NCBI GenBank assembly: GCA_020055645.1 | Contig: CM034546.1 | Location: 102,238,001-102,302,000, forward strand | Reading direction: 5' to 3' | Source of the DNA: Tomocerus qinae | Taxonomy: Eukaryota > Arthropoda > Collembola > Entomobryomorpha > Tomoceridae | DNA length: 64,000 bases | In this document: in pieces, positions 27,501 through 40,800 of the stretch | Layout: every line of letters starts with the position of its first letter | Numbering within the stretch: position 1 is the stretch's first letter | Program-made: the position numbers and the translations under genes | The notes under the pieces: model-generated | What the model saw: the letters and a program-made list of their open reading frames with translations, nothing else | The model's database searches: none | Told to the model about the DNA's origin: nothing

Positions 27501-30500
27501 AAGACGGAGGAGCAGTGAATGAAGAAAACGTAAGTGGAGTGTGTAGTGGCTATTAAGTAGAGATACGGAGACAGACAGCCAGACGAGTCGAAAGGAAGAT
27601 TCTCTTTGTGAATCAGTATAGTGTTGTGTTTTAAGTGGTGGAGTGTGCTCTCATCTTCATTCACATAATTCTTCGGCTGACCATCTCAGGGATTTTCAAA
27701 TTAAATTAACTCCGCCAGCTTTTCCAAGCATTAATTTTGGTTTCCGACATGTAAAATTAAGTGAGGTAATTGTGCGGTGTGTGTGGTGAGGTACGGCGGG
27801 ATGTGGCCTGCCCACAACTACTAAATCAACTAGTCAAACACGCCGATTGAAAATTCTATGAGTCTGTAGAGAAGCCAACGCACGGATTTTACACAGACCC
27901 TTTTTCTGCTTTACTTTGACATTCGTTTTCTACATTTTTCAGCAAGATGAAAGCTAAATCCAAGTTTTGTGATACATTTCCACATACAGCTGTAAGGTGG
28001 AAAGGGATACATTTCGGGGATGTCCTCTGTAAATGGTAAGTTCGTATCAACCTTCTAAATACTACGTGATGTGCTACATTTCTGAATGATTTTCTATGGA
28101 TAAACAAATATTTAGCCTTCTTTCAAATGTATATTATAAAAAGCATTGCTACATAATCAATTGAGGTCCAATGGAACAGTCCAAAGATTATCGATCATCT
28201 TTATTCTCCCATTCATTGCAATGTACACTAAAGAGTCGAGGTGTAGGCTCTCTTATAAATTTCACAAATGAACAAGGACAATAATTTTCCACAGCATCTT
28301 GCCATGTGAAGATCAGTCCATACATTGAGAATGTCATAAATGTATCTCGAAGTCTGTGAGTCTGAGACCCCCGTCAGCGTCTCATTTTACATCAGGCTAT
28401 ATTTATTTTGGCTTGTGCAATACTCTCGACATTATGCAAGCATCTACTTTTTTAACAGCATGCTCAATAATTTATATTTACTCAAGTAATGTAATTTCCG
28501 TAAACAATAGTCACAATCTCCTGTCCCATCCCTGGGTGAATATTCTTGAATAGTCATACAGTCTGTATCAACGCAAATATCAATGAACATAATAATTATA
28601 ATTGCATTGTAAAATGATATTTTAGGTTGGCTCTATGGTTTGTGTACCAGACCTTTGTAGTGTATACTCCAACTGCGGACGCCGTAAGTCTCACTCTTTC
28701 CCTTCTCCGAAACTAATCATAAAATAATTATAATGCATAAATTAAGCAAGCTTTTGCAGATCTCCTTACACTTAGCCTACACGCAACAGACCGGCTTGGC
28801 TCAACTTATCTATAGACCCTCTTTGACTCACATCCTGCTTCCTTGCACATCTCATAATAGTTCCTTGTGTTAACTCAATTTGATAAAACTTATGTCCGTG
28901 GCTATTATGGAGTGTTGATGTTCTACTTTTACTCTTATGCAGTTCATCTCCACAAATAGTAATCAAAACACTCACTATAATTAAAACAGTAGAGTCATTC
29001 ATCTTTTCTTGCAAATTTTACATACTCATGATGCTTAAAACTATCTTTAATTTTAATTATGTGCTCATAATAACCTCCCATGATTTAATTTCACATCTCT
29101 ACAGGGAAATTCAGTATTATTAAGCAACTCACTATCCTATAAACACGAAAATAATTTCATACAAAGGTCTTTAATACATAATATTAAGAACCACACTTGC
29201 AACACCAAGATCGACTTTAATATGCGATGCAATCAATTGATGTATAGATCATTTTGTAATGTAAAATGTAATGTATTGTAATGTATTTGTAATATTTAAC
29301 AACCGTTTAGCGAATATTTCGTCAGCCATAATAAATGCTGTACTAGAGATTTGTAGATTTTATACTACTTAACTGCTTGGAAAACATTTTCAATGAAAGC
29401 GAAAGGTACAAAGAATTAGTAAATTCTGCTCGAATGAAAATAATATTCATACGTGTAAATCTGGGAGTAGTATTACTTTTTGCTAAATTCTAATTTTTGC
29501 TAGTTATCATGTAATAGGGTGATAGCTGATGAAAGTTTGAGGGCTGTTACTCAGAAGAGTGTGTAGAATAAAAATGTGGTAAATGCAAAATGTTTATCGA
29601 GCGTTTCCTAGAGTTTAGGAATGTAAGACAATACAAAAAATTGAAATTGTAAAAAGTAGTGAACAAATATAGCCTACTAATCGTATGAATGTAACTTCCG
29701 AGAGTTGGGAGTAGTAAATACGAAATGCCTAATTGAAGACATGAAGATAAGTTAGTGTATATATAGACAGTGTGTAGAAGATACATGGAAATAAACAAGG
29801 TACCTATATAGTAGTCTGTTAATAATGTATTCACAATTAAGTGTTTCTACTCTATAGATACGCATATAGGAGAGCAGTTTAACTGGAAAGAAGTGTATCC
29901 TAATAAAGTTGCCCATCTTGTGTATGTAGACATTAGCAATGTTGTTGACTTTGTCTATTGACAATCAAATCCCACGTAATCCACGGAAAATTGCCAACAA
30001 ACTGCCAATCTACGATCCTTTTTCTTATCTCCAAGTGGAGGATCTGCACTGCAGTGCACTTACTTTATGTACATACGATTAAAGGTACATTTAGTAAGAG
30101 GAACATTAATTCCTGAGTCTGCCCACACTCTGACTCTTCTAGTCAGACAACTTGTAGCTACATATATAGAATGCATACATTTGTATATGTATTTGTATGT
30201 ACAGCACATAACACTTTCTTTAACTCACCTCGACATTCAATTCACCATCCTACAACTTACATGCACAGCTAACCCAGACAAGTTGTCTCTTCCCAACAGC
30301 TATCTCCAATCTACACACCACCACACTCTTCATCTTCTCAATCTCTGAATATATATCCTATCTTTATTATATTATAATCCCTATTCAAATAGGTAGTTCC
30401 AGTTCAGTAAACAATTGTTTTCAGAAACCTACTACTATTTAAATGGCAATATGAAATCGCACCCTCTTCCCCTTTTATTGAGTTATTTAAATTGAAGTCC

Positions 30501-33500
30501 CTATCCTCACGGATATAAATGTCTGAACACAAGTCAAGAGTTTGAGTTGCATCTGTCAAGTCAATCAAGTTAAGTCACAGGTACGAGATTCATGCCTCAC
30601 AGTCACAGTACGGTTCTTCATTAAATAGAACGAACTCTCATAATTCCATGCCATGTGTGGGATGTTGAATCAAATGAATAACATTTCTATGTATTCTTCT
30701 CTACTCAATTGACTTTTCCTATTTACATTTTCTACTTTATTACCATCTCTCTTTACATCTTGTCCTGCTACTCCCACTTTGTCCTCATTTTCTCTATACC
30801 GTTCATAGCCCTTAACTTTTCATATTTCAATTTTCTATTCAAAGACTAACTGCAGTCTGAAAGAAAGGATTTCGATAAACGAATAGAAATGAATACATGC
30901 ATTACTGAAATAGTGCATAATAAAGAGCCGCACTAATCCTACGTAATCTTTTGCAGAGACACTAAACATGGCAGTCGAATCATAATACTATGCAAAAAGA
31001 CGTGATTTGCTTATGAATATGCAATCTTCATGCTCCACTATAATTTAGTACCCTGCATAAATGTAAATGGTCTGATAATACCTAATCGATACCTTTGTTC
31101 TCCGCAATTTGATATCAACTTGTTTCTAAAGGAGATTTTCAGAATTTATTGATCCACTCGGTTGAATTTTAATCTACACAAAATATTCGTGTATCCTTCA
31201 ACAGTTTTAGCTATTCATGAATATAAAGTGTAGGAATTTAGTGACCTGTAGAGAAAACGTAAAATTACTAAAAACATTTTTTGAGAATGAAACTGCATTT
31301 TCCTAGCCAAAATAAAATGTAGTCGTCCACTGGTTAGTATTATAAGTTGTATTGCGTAAAATTGCTACATTCCTTAGAAATATACCGTTGTTTGAGAGTG
31401 AAGTTGTAACAATATTAATAAATAAATGATAATTCTGTCATCTGAATGTCAACCGATGTGATTGTCATATGAATATGTGCTTATCGAAGACAATAAGAGT
31501 CATAACTCACGAAATTATACAAATTGGAGTCGGAAGGACTCGTACTGATATAGTAGAAGGGACATAAAAAGACAAATGATTCCTTATTTGGAATATTTAC
31601 TTATTTTTTAGAGTCCGAACTGTTGTACTATTGCTCTGAGCAATTGTGTAGGTACATCTCTTTGTATTTGTGTAGCTTTTTATTAGGAGCTCCTTGGATT
31701 TCCTTAACCTGACATTGAGGAGGTCTATAGAAGAAATGGAATGGTAGTAGTAGATATATGTAGAGAAGGACAACGTACGTGTAAACGGAGGAGAGTGTTA
31801 TTGTGATGTGAGCGGAGGATCGGGAAAGGAATTAGGTATGCATGCCTTGCCTTTCTTGTTTCTTTGAATGCATGCAGATGCATTTCTGTCTGTTCTCTCC
31901 GTTGCTTTCGTCTCGTCTGCCTCTTCCTGCCTGCCACTCTTTTATAAACTGTTAATTTAACTATCCAATCTGGAAGAATCTCACAATAAGCTGTCTCTCT
32001 CACTCAATATTTTTACATCAAGCCTCTTTTTCTACTCTCCACATACATTATCCTCTTTTAATCCTACACAAATATACTACACTCACACAAAAATTATACT
32101 CTACTACTACTACGTGTACATATTCTCTTTTTTGATGCACAAAATGTATTTATAGTACCAAGTATAGTATATTATACACAATGCAAATAGAAAATTCATT
32201 TGCTTAAGCTAACGAAACATTTGTTATGAACTTTTAGTTCCAGCGTTTATTTTCTTTGAGTTTCGTTCGGAGAGTCTTCCGCTGAGTCTTCTCGAATCTT
32301 CTTCTTTTGAGAACTTGTGTATTTATGGTATATATCTTCTAGATGTACACAGGAAAGTCAACTTGACATGGCAAGACTCTCGAATCTCTTTATTTAAAAC
32401 ACTACCTTGCGATCTTCTCTGACTTCTGAAGATAAAGTTTACATATACTTAACATGTATTATGCTGTATTCTTAAAAAACCATCCTTAAGGCTACATTAC
32501 AAAGCATTGTTGCATTCTGTGTACATAATTCTTAAAAGAAAAAGTAATGATAGTGTTAGGCACTATTCTTAATATATAGAAGACTTCTAAATACACGCTC
32601 AATACTTGAAATAAATTATGTGATAGGGAGAGAGCGGAGGTAACTAATCACTAATCAGCTGGAGGATGACGATTACTATTCGGCAATACCTAATAGATCC
32701 ATTGTAAGGAAGCAATATAAAAGTATTGGTCATGAAGAAAGGTTTTAACGACCCTAACTGGCGTAATAATCCTCTGCCAAATGCTCTTATGCAATTTAAT
32801 AGGCAGATAATGTCGGATTATCTGTTATTTACGAATACAGATACGAAACTAGACAGCCGCTGCAGTCCTCGACGCACTTCTTTATCAACCGCTCCGTGTA
32901 CATCTTCAAAAACATTCCTTTCGACATGATGCATTCAAGGCTGTGAACGAAACCCATGCTTTAAGTGTGATCTGTAATCGCCGCGTAATTGCACTCTGAG
33001 ACTGCAAGTGCATCCAATCGGCAGTAATAAGGGGGAATAAGTTACTCTCTACTCTCATATTTAGCACATGGATCATGTCTAGGAATGGCAATTAACAAAC
33101 CAGTGGAATCTACATTTCTATTTCCCTTATCTTCCATCCCATCCCAAGCACGAAAAATTCTTATATATCCCATTCATTTTCCGGGCTTGCAGTTCAAGAG
33201 AATTCACTTTTAGGTTACAATGAAAGATTTAGATCCCACCACACATCCTAATGATAAGATAGACGGATAATTGGTTTTCCCTTTGCCCTTGCAAAAACAA
33301 ACATTATTTAAAAGCAACTGAAAATTTAAACCAACTAAGTGCATTTTGTAGCCTGGTTGTAAGCCGCACTCATTTCCGATAGCGGTGTGGAATCAATGAT
33401 TTATAGAAGCGTATATTCAGATTTTGTAAACTTCAGGACATACAGCCCTCACAGTCTATGAGCAAATTATCCTCGTTGAACATTTGACCTATTTTGTTAT

Positions 33501-36500
33501 TTTTTATCAAAAATGTTGCCGTAAAACGAAAATTTTTGGTTGTTTTCAGTTTCAAATTTCCTAAAGGGGTTCCCTAAATTAATTTCTTGTTACGACTCTG
33601 AGAAAAATCTTTGAGTTTGGATTCGGTTGATTGCTTTAAAGTGAAAAGGAACCGCTTAGGTAGTGAAAAGTATAATGAACGGATGTATGGTAACTTTATG
33701 AGTACCATTACACATTGGAAATTCGATTAGGGAAATAGCCGGCAAAGTAGTAAAGTAACTGAGCATGGATTTTTAATAAAGAGGTGTGTTCGTGGTTATT
33801 GTAGTGTCTGTGTTAGATCGTGTAATGTAAGGCACTTGATTCTGGTCAGGAAATCAGGAGCGCTAAAGGATTTAGGTAAATGGTTAACAATAGGTGAAGG
33901 TGAAAAGGTGAGTTGAAGGGAAGAACGGAACGAACGCTCCTTCCTTCTTGTTCACTCCATCAGATGATTTCCTGATATTTTTAAGGAATTTCCCCTTGGG
34001 AATAAAGGAAGATGAGCGAAGGGAAGATGTATAAGTACCCAGGAGATAGAAAATGAGGACGAGAGAGACGAGACCGGGTCGGACGTCGGATTTGGCTTTC
34101 ATTTCATCTGTCCGTGCATCTGGTAAAGTTGAATATGTAATTAGGTGGGTACTGTGAGGCTAGGAGATAAACATCATCTCCGTACTATTTAATGCGGGTG
34201 ACTCGAGTTTATAAAGACCTGGGAGGCGGAAACTCGTTATGTCTTCTTGTGTGTACTATACTTGTAATTGCTATATCTCCCGCACCTGTACATACTCTCT
34301 CCTTTATCAGCACTACACTATCTTAATATCCTAGTCCTTTCTAACACAATTCTTCTATTCGGAATTAAGGTAATCCAATTTCTTTGCTCAACACAATCAT
34401 GTAGTATCAAGTCCACTATGGCTGAGATGGAGTGCATAAGTATGTTGTTACGTTCTCCGTCTTATGACTCCATTTCAATGCAGTTCAGTCTGGCCATCAA
34501 AAATAGTGAATTAACCATAAATGTAGCTGACCTGACTTGAATGAAGTACATACCAGATTTACTGGTACTTACTATATATCACTATATGCTATAAAAAATA
34601 AAATTACAATCAGCTATAGACAAACTACTATTAGATTTACATATATGGAGTGGTGAATAGATAGCAGTTAGTAGAAATTTGAAGGTAGAACTAAACTGGA
34701 AAGATCTCACCTGGGCTGACTCACTTGGAGAACCACTTGCTCCTTATCTGCATAGGTACTGACAATCTGGATTAAGTATCTCTTGTGCTGGATTGGATTC
34801 AACCATTCTAATACAATTTGGAATGATTTTTCTCTTTTCCAATCCCTTACTCATTACATCTCTCTTTTCTTATTTTAATCATTGTAATCATACTTACTAT
34901 ACCTTAATATCCATACTCTAGTACTGGAGAGTAATGTATGTCTGTATATCCCAGAATAATCAAGTTTATGCATTAACCTTAATATTTGAAGACTAAGACC
35001 AGTAACAGCAAGGAAAACTGATCTCTTATAATACATTACATTCTATGTAGACTGGATTTGATTATTCTACACCTGAGCTTGTCCATTTCATTGTGGAAAA
35101 TCATTTTTCTCTTTCAGTGACTAATCCACTTTTAGAAATGTAAAATATATTACTGTAACGCAAGGAGGTCTGTCACTGTCCCTTATAAATAATATCTCGT
35201 GTATGCCATCCTTCAACATATTATAGGGAAGTCACTATATACAGAGCTAGATTGTGAGTACCCCGTAGGAAGTTATTTAGAAATAATGATATGATATTTA
35301 CACTAGTAGAGAAGCATGTAACTTTAATCCAGGATTATCATTAGATCCGACATCATTACGCGAGGTGAGTTCTTATTGTCAGTGCATTGCTAAGTCCCCT
35401 TGAGTCCAAGAATTTAAATGACACTTGTAACTAAACTGAGATCTAACAAAAGATAAAAATATCCACTCCACACGTTCAACGGGACTTGACTATGGAATTC
35501 AATGGGGTTACATTATAATTCTAGTGCTACATACACTTCATTTGGTACTATGTTATGTACTAAGGCATAGTAATCTGACAAGTTTGTCAAGTGATTGCTG
35601 CACTTACTAAATATACAGTTAGACGTGTTTTCAGGTTTAGAATCAATGAAGCAGTTAAAACTGATTTTATTGTGTTTACTCAGTAAACTACTTACATCAA
35701 GCTATTTGGAGATGCAATAAATTCTTTCGATTTAAAAGTGAAAATATCAGCTACCGTACACACGCTAGTAACTCAACACATAAAATTGTACGTATTTAGC
35801 AACAAAAGCATGTTTTAAGTTTCACAATTAGTACAAGCAAAATTGGGTAAGAAACAAATCTAACTTATAATAATATTAAAATTAATGCGGGGTAAATATA
35901 AATCATCATTGGCAATTTATTAACTCACTGCCGTAATTTTCTGCATAAACTATAGAATATTCGTGAAACAAATTCAAAGCTTATAAGATAGTTGTAGCTT
36001 GTCTCTGCTGTATTAACTTTTGTGTAAAATTAGTGTGTATGTAGTTTATCTGGTAAGCTGGATAGAGGAAACGCTTTTCCTGTCACACTCTGCACATATT
36101 GAACTGTTTCTACTATTTCTATAGGAGAATCAATGTTCGTCTTGTTGGAGAAATCTCTGTCATCCCCAGAAACAGCCTTCTGAATCTTCTGATATCATTA
36201 TGCATATTGGAAACGTAGCAGAGTCAATATATGTATTTTAGTACGTCCTTTTGACACACATGGTGTTATTCACCTCTGTTTTTGTCATGCTACTTCTGAG
36301 AATTGCACTTGAGATTTTAAAACAATAAAATTGCATTCATGAAACACATTATCTTTCTAGGACTAGAAAATTGACTTTCTAGAAGGAAAATTTTGTTACA
36401 GAAGTAATTCTGTCGTACAACTAACCTACATTTCAGATTCTTCATTTGAAGACATAAATTATGTAATGTAATATGAAGGTATGCTGTTTGAGTGATGGAA

Positions 36501-37831
36501 AGTAAAATTAATCTTAGAAATGTGTTTATTGTGAGGAGGTCGGAGGTAGACGAATCTTTTGTGTGTGTTTTCAACAAGTATTCCCACACATTCCGGTCCA
36601 TTACCTCATCCTCCACCGAGGGCACTCAACAGAACCTTCCGTTTCTATTCATTCATCATTCACATGTTTGCATTGTTAGACAGTCCCTTCATTGTATTGT
36701 CGTAATCCTGTTAAAAGAACTCGTCGTGTTTACGTAGGTGCTAACCAAAGAGACATAAAGGTGCTAAACATGTCTAACAGTTGCTCAGTTGTCATTTGAC
36801 ACTCCAGAAGACAAAACTTTAACTTCTGAGATACACACAACTATTCCTTTTTTGAAATCATTTAACTTGACCATTTTCCCAGACACCTTTTTGGTGCCAT
36901 TCTTGCCTTAAGGTTATAATATCCAAATATTTACTCCTCTGCGACCATGCTTACTTATTAAACAATGCCTTAAAAGAACTCACGATTACGTATTAAGCAA
37001 AATTAATTATTGTCTCTAGCTACTCGATTAAAACATCCATTGTTAACAAAGCCCGAACATTATAAATCAACTAGTATCATGATCATCTAAGAGTCAACGC
37101 ACAAAAAATGGAGATCTCAATTATACAATACACTTTTGGTTCTTGCCGACAGATATTTACCTATCTTATTATTGCAAACATATTATTCATTTACCTTTAA
37201 AGACAATTCTTGGATCTAAAAGTTAAAAAATTGACTGTGCTGCACTGTAATGAAGATGTTTTAAATTATTTCGACCTATCTGCACCGATATACAAAGTGA
37301 AAAGGTTTGTGAACTGATTTCAGTTCACGGTGACAGCTTGATCATTACTGGTGGTGATCTACATATTTTAGAGTCTTTAGAGACAAACTAATATTACAAA
37401 TCTTAGGACAATCTCAATATAAGGCAAACGTTACATAATGAATCCATTTTAATTTAGTAATTAATTATTGTATTAAATATTAATAGCATTATAGATTTTG
37501 TGTTGTCTTGTTGATTCATAATTACAACATTAAGTTGTAGGTGGTGGATGAACAAAATATTGCATTCATCAGATGTGAAAAATTAATTTTTTTGTTGCCA
37601 TTAATCAGTCGGACTGGTGGCACAGTTTCGTTTTAGTGGATGAAGACATTTTACGTGAGTGAGCAAAGGGCGAGGTCATCCTCCCCATTTCATGCGTACA
37701 CATTATAGAAATGAGGGAGAGCCCAAGACCTAGATTTGCTTATCAATTTCCCATTCCTTACCGCAGATAACGTTCATTCAAAGCATAAATAAACACTAAC
37801 ATTGCTCTTTTCATTCCTTACATCATCTACT
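21510..37831. other. About 16 kb with no supportable gene
   Basis: Both strands show only short, low-complexity open frames (none above about 95 codons) with no domain, no splice-linked series and no Gly-X-Y coding. It separates the TBC1D24-like gene from the collagen gene and should include the collagen promoter at its right end. No tRNA, CRISPR or clear terminal-repeat element was found by eye. Non-coding RNAs cannot be excluded. Confidence 0.5.
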
Positions 37832-40800
37832 ATGTATTTGAGTTGCCATTGCTTTACTAAATTATTTTTAGCTAGCTTACTGCTTGTATGCAATCAACTG
37901 ACAAAAGTACTAATTATTTCTTGGAATTGTATAATTCGCAGCAATATAATCCCTACGAAGAAAACGGATACAACAGAGGTGATGAAAACGGATATAACCG
38001 AGGCGATGAAAACGGATACAACCGAGGTGGAGAAAACGGACATAATCGAGGTGGAGAAAACGGATATAATCGAGGAGGTGGAGAAAATGGATACAACCGA
38101 GGTGGAGGTGGAGACGACAGTTATTTCTCTAGAAGTTCAAGCAATGGTAATAGTAGGAGAGGAGACAGTCGAGATCGGGCTAGAGAACGTGATGAACCTG
38201 ATTATTCCTACGGATATGGTGAGAGAGAAAGAGAGCGAGGTCATGACCGAGAGCGGGAAAGAATTGGATACGGACTGGACACTTCTCCAGGAGCTGGCTA
38301 CCCTTATGAGAGACCATCGGCTCCAGTATCTGCAGAAGGCAATACTTCTCGCTGCTCTTCCTGCTGTCAACCAAGATGTTTAGCTGAAAAGGGATCCAGG
38401 GTTAGTTCTTTTACATTCTGTATCTATTTATAAAAGAATGAAAAGCTATCTTGAAAATCTCATTCTTAAGATTAAGATCAAACTATTACATCTGTGTGCA
38501 ATGCAAGAAATGCATCATCATAAATAATTGTGGACGCAGAATCGTTTGTAACAATAGGAAACGTAGTAATTGGTTTCTTTTTTACTCCTCGCTGGGCAGA
38601 GCAGTAGGAGCAAGGTATTATTTTCATTTGGTAGGAGCGCATTCTGCTAAAATATTGTTTCCCTCCTCTTTAATAATTTTTGAGGGATTCCTTAAACGAG
38701 GCATTGCACTTTTAAGGAGATTCATTATTGGTAGTAAGTTGCCGTATAAAGGTGGAAATATCTATATTAGGAGAATGTGTTACTGAATTACACGGGAGTG
38801 GATTATGATGTGGATGATTATTGAGACGTAGGAGCTGGAGAGATGAGATTGGAAGTGAGTGAGATGAGATTTGTTGGGGTTGAGTGGGGCTAAGCTGTGG
38901 CTCATGGCTCCCCTCGCTCTCTATTAATCATCCCATCATCGGCTCTCTTTTCACAGACTCTCGTTCGACTTCTCTCATTCCATCATGTACTCTTTGACTG
39001 GAGACACAAACACATTCGTGTGTACACGAACAAATACACAACTCACAGGCACTACGTACTTTGCATACTCACAATGTCCCTTCAGCCATCGCCTGCTTCT
39101 CTTCCTATGCATAAACAGATATCTTTATTATTGATGTGTTTATGTAGGACGTCTCGCTTTAAGTCGCTCCCTCATCCTCCTCGTGGATTTCACAAATACA
39201 AACTAAAACAAAACTCACTCAGTCTCTCTTCCTTTAATAGAGTCTTCTCGTGTCCTTAGGGAACACACCAGTCAACTTGAGATATAGATGTACCTTGCAC
39301 CCTTACCCATTTATCCCTTTTATAGATTACATATTATTTTTGTACCATTCATAATGCACTACGATGGACAAACTTACAAGAAATGGTATAAATTGTATCC
39401 ATACGGAATATGCCTTGTTTCTGGCACAGAATATACTAAATACCTTATCTTCAATCTACACTAAAGCTAAGATTTATGTTTCTAACATGTCTGCTTAGAT
39501 CTGGAGATTTATGACACTTGATATCTACTCGGATCTGATAAAGACCTGAACAGAGTATATAATATAGCTATAGAAGTACTATTCATGCCGAGTAGGAAAC
39601 AAGTACAAATGTTCCGTTGTTTCAGAAATCCCTATTTTCTGGCCTGGAAGCAATTAGTACTCTTTTCACACAAAATTGACATCTGATCCGGGTAGCTGAT
39701 TTGTTCCGTTGTGTGTGATTGCCAGTCGTGTGGGCTTTTTTGACGAGCCCCTTAATACCATGCGTGTAATTTCTACCCTTCGGTTAGTTGAAGTCAAATC
39801 CTCAACTAATTGGTGCACATATACTAAGTATAATATTACATATACAATACACTTGAAAACCCAACAAGAACAAGAAAAGAAACATCTACTTACTACTCCA
39901 TAGTCTCACATCATTATGCAATTTATTGAGTTATACTTTGTAAATATTTGTCATGCAAGCCATATATGTTGAAAGTTGAAATTGTGTTCAGCTATAGGGA
40001 AAAACATTAATTTTTAGTGGATAGGTATACTAAATATTTGATATACTATGTATATCCAATTTTGTGAAGGTAAAAATGCACCAGTAACGATGCAATGACA
40101 GTGTTATTGAGTTTAGAAACTATGTACATAGATATTCAGAAAGTAATAGCCATTATGCTTACTATGTGCTAAGGCATAAGCATAAAATAAATATGCATGC
40201 ACAAATGCCCATTATTCGTTGATTTATTAATGCAATGTCACATTTTGTGAACTTATTTCTCGCTTTTAAAACAAGAGTCCTTACTGATCTTTATGTGTAG
40301 AGTTCATCATATTTCATCTAATAGTTTACACATACGAAAATTTTTTCATGCTTAGAATACACGCAAAACGGACAAATTAAATGATAAAACCGGATTATAA
40401 TTTTTGTTGTGCCATCTTATTTGTGACAAAACCATCATGCACCATTTTTTTCCAGGATATTAATATATTGAATATTTTTATTTAATGCAGATTCGAAACT
40501 AAATTGACTAATAGTTAATAATGTGTGTTTGACATTTGCAACTACATTAGTTTGCATATCTATCAAGAGCACGACAATATTCTACTGGAATGTGACGAAA
40601 ATAAGTGTTTGAAAATAGAATGCACCTAAATAAATGTAAAGCCACAAAATGTCTTTTGATTATAGATGTAGGAGACGAAGAAAAGAAGAATGTTTGGTAG
40701 AGTAATGTGAAGTGTACCTTTCGACCTCATCCTTTCTTCCTCAATTTTGTACGCACATGGTACATATACTTATGCAGGGGATACAAAATAGAACTTTGAA

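Noticed and set aside
31725-32003. 92-codon basic minus-strand frame
   Set aside because: Arg/Lys-rich from an AG/CT-biased tract, no domain or neighbouring exons.
37802-38383. 193-codon open frame running through the collagen N-terminal exon
   Set aside because: It overlaps the ENGYNRG repeat in another frame and reads as a Thr/Glu/Val shadow of the minisatellite. Only its first 25 codons from ATG 37832 (signal-peptide-like) are plausibly used.
38897-39259. 120-codon open frame in the collagen intron
   Set aside because: Low-complexity Ser/Leu/His composition, no domain, no splice partner. It is in an AT-rich intron and consistent with chance.
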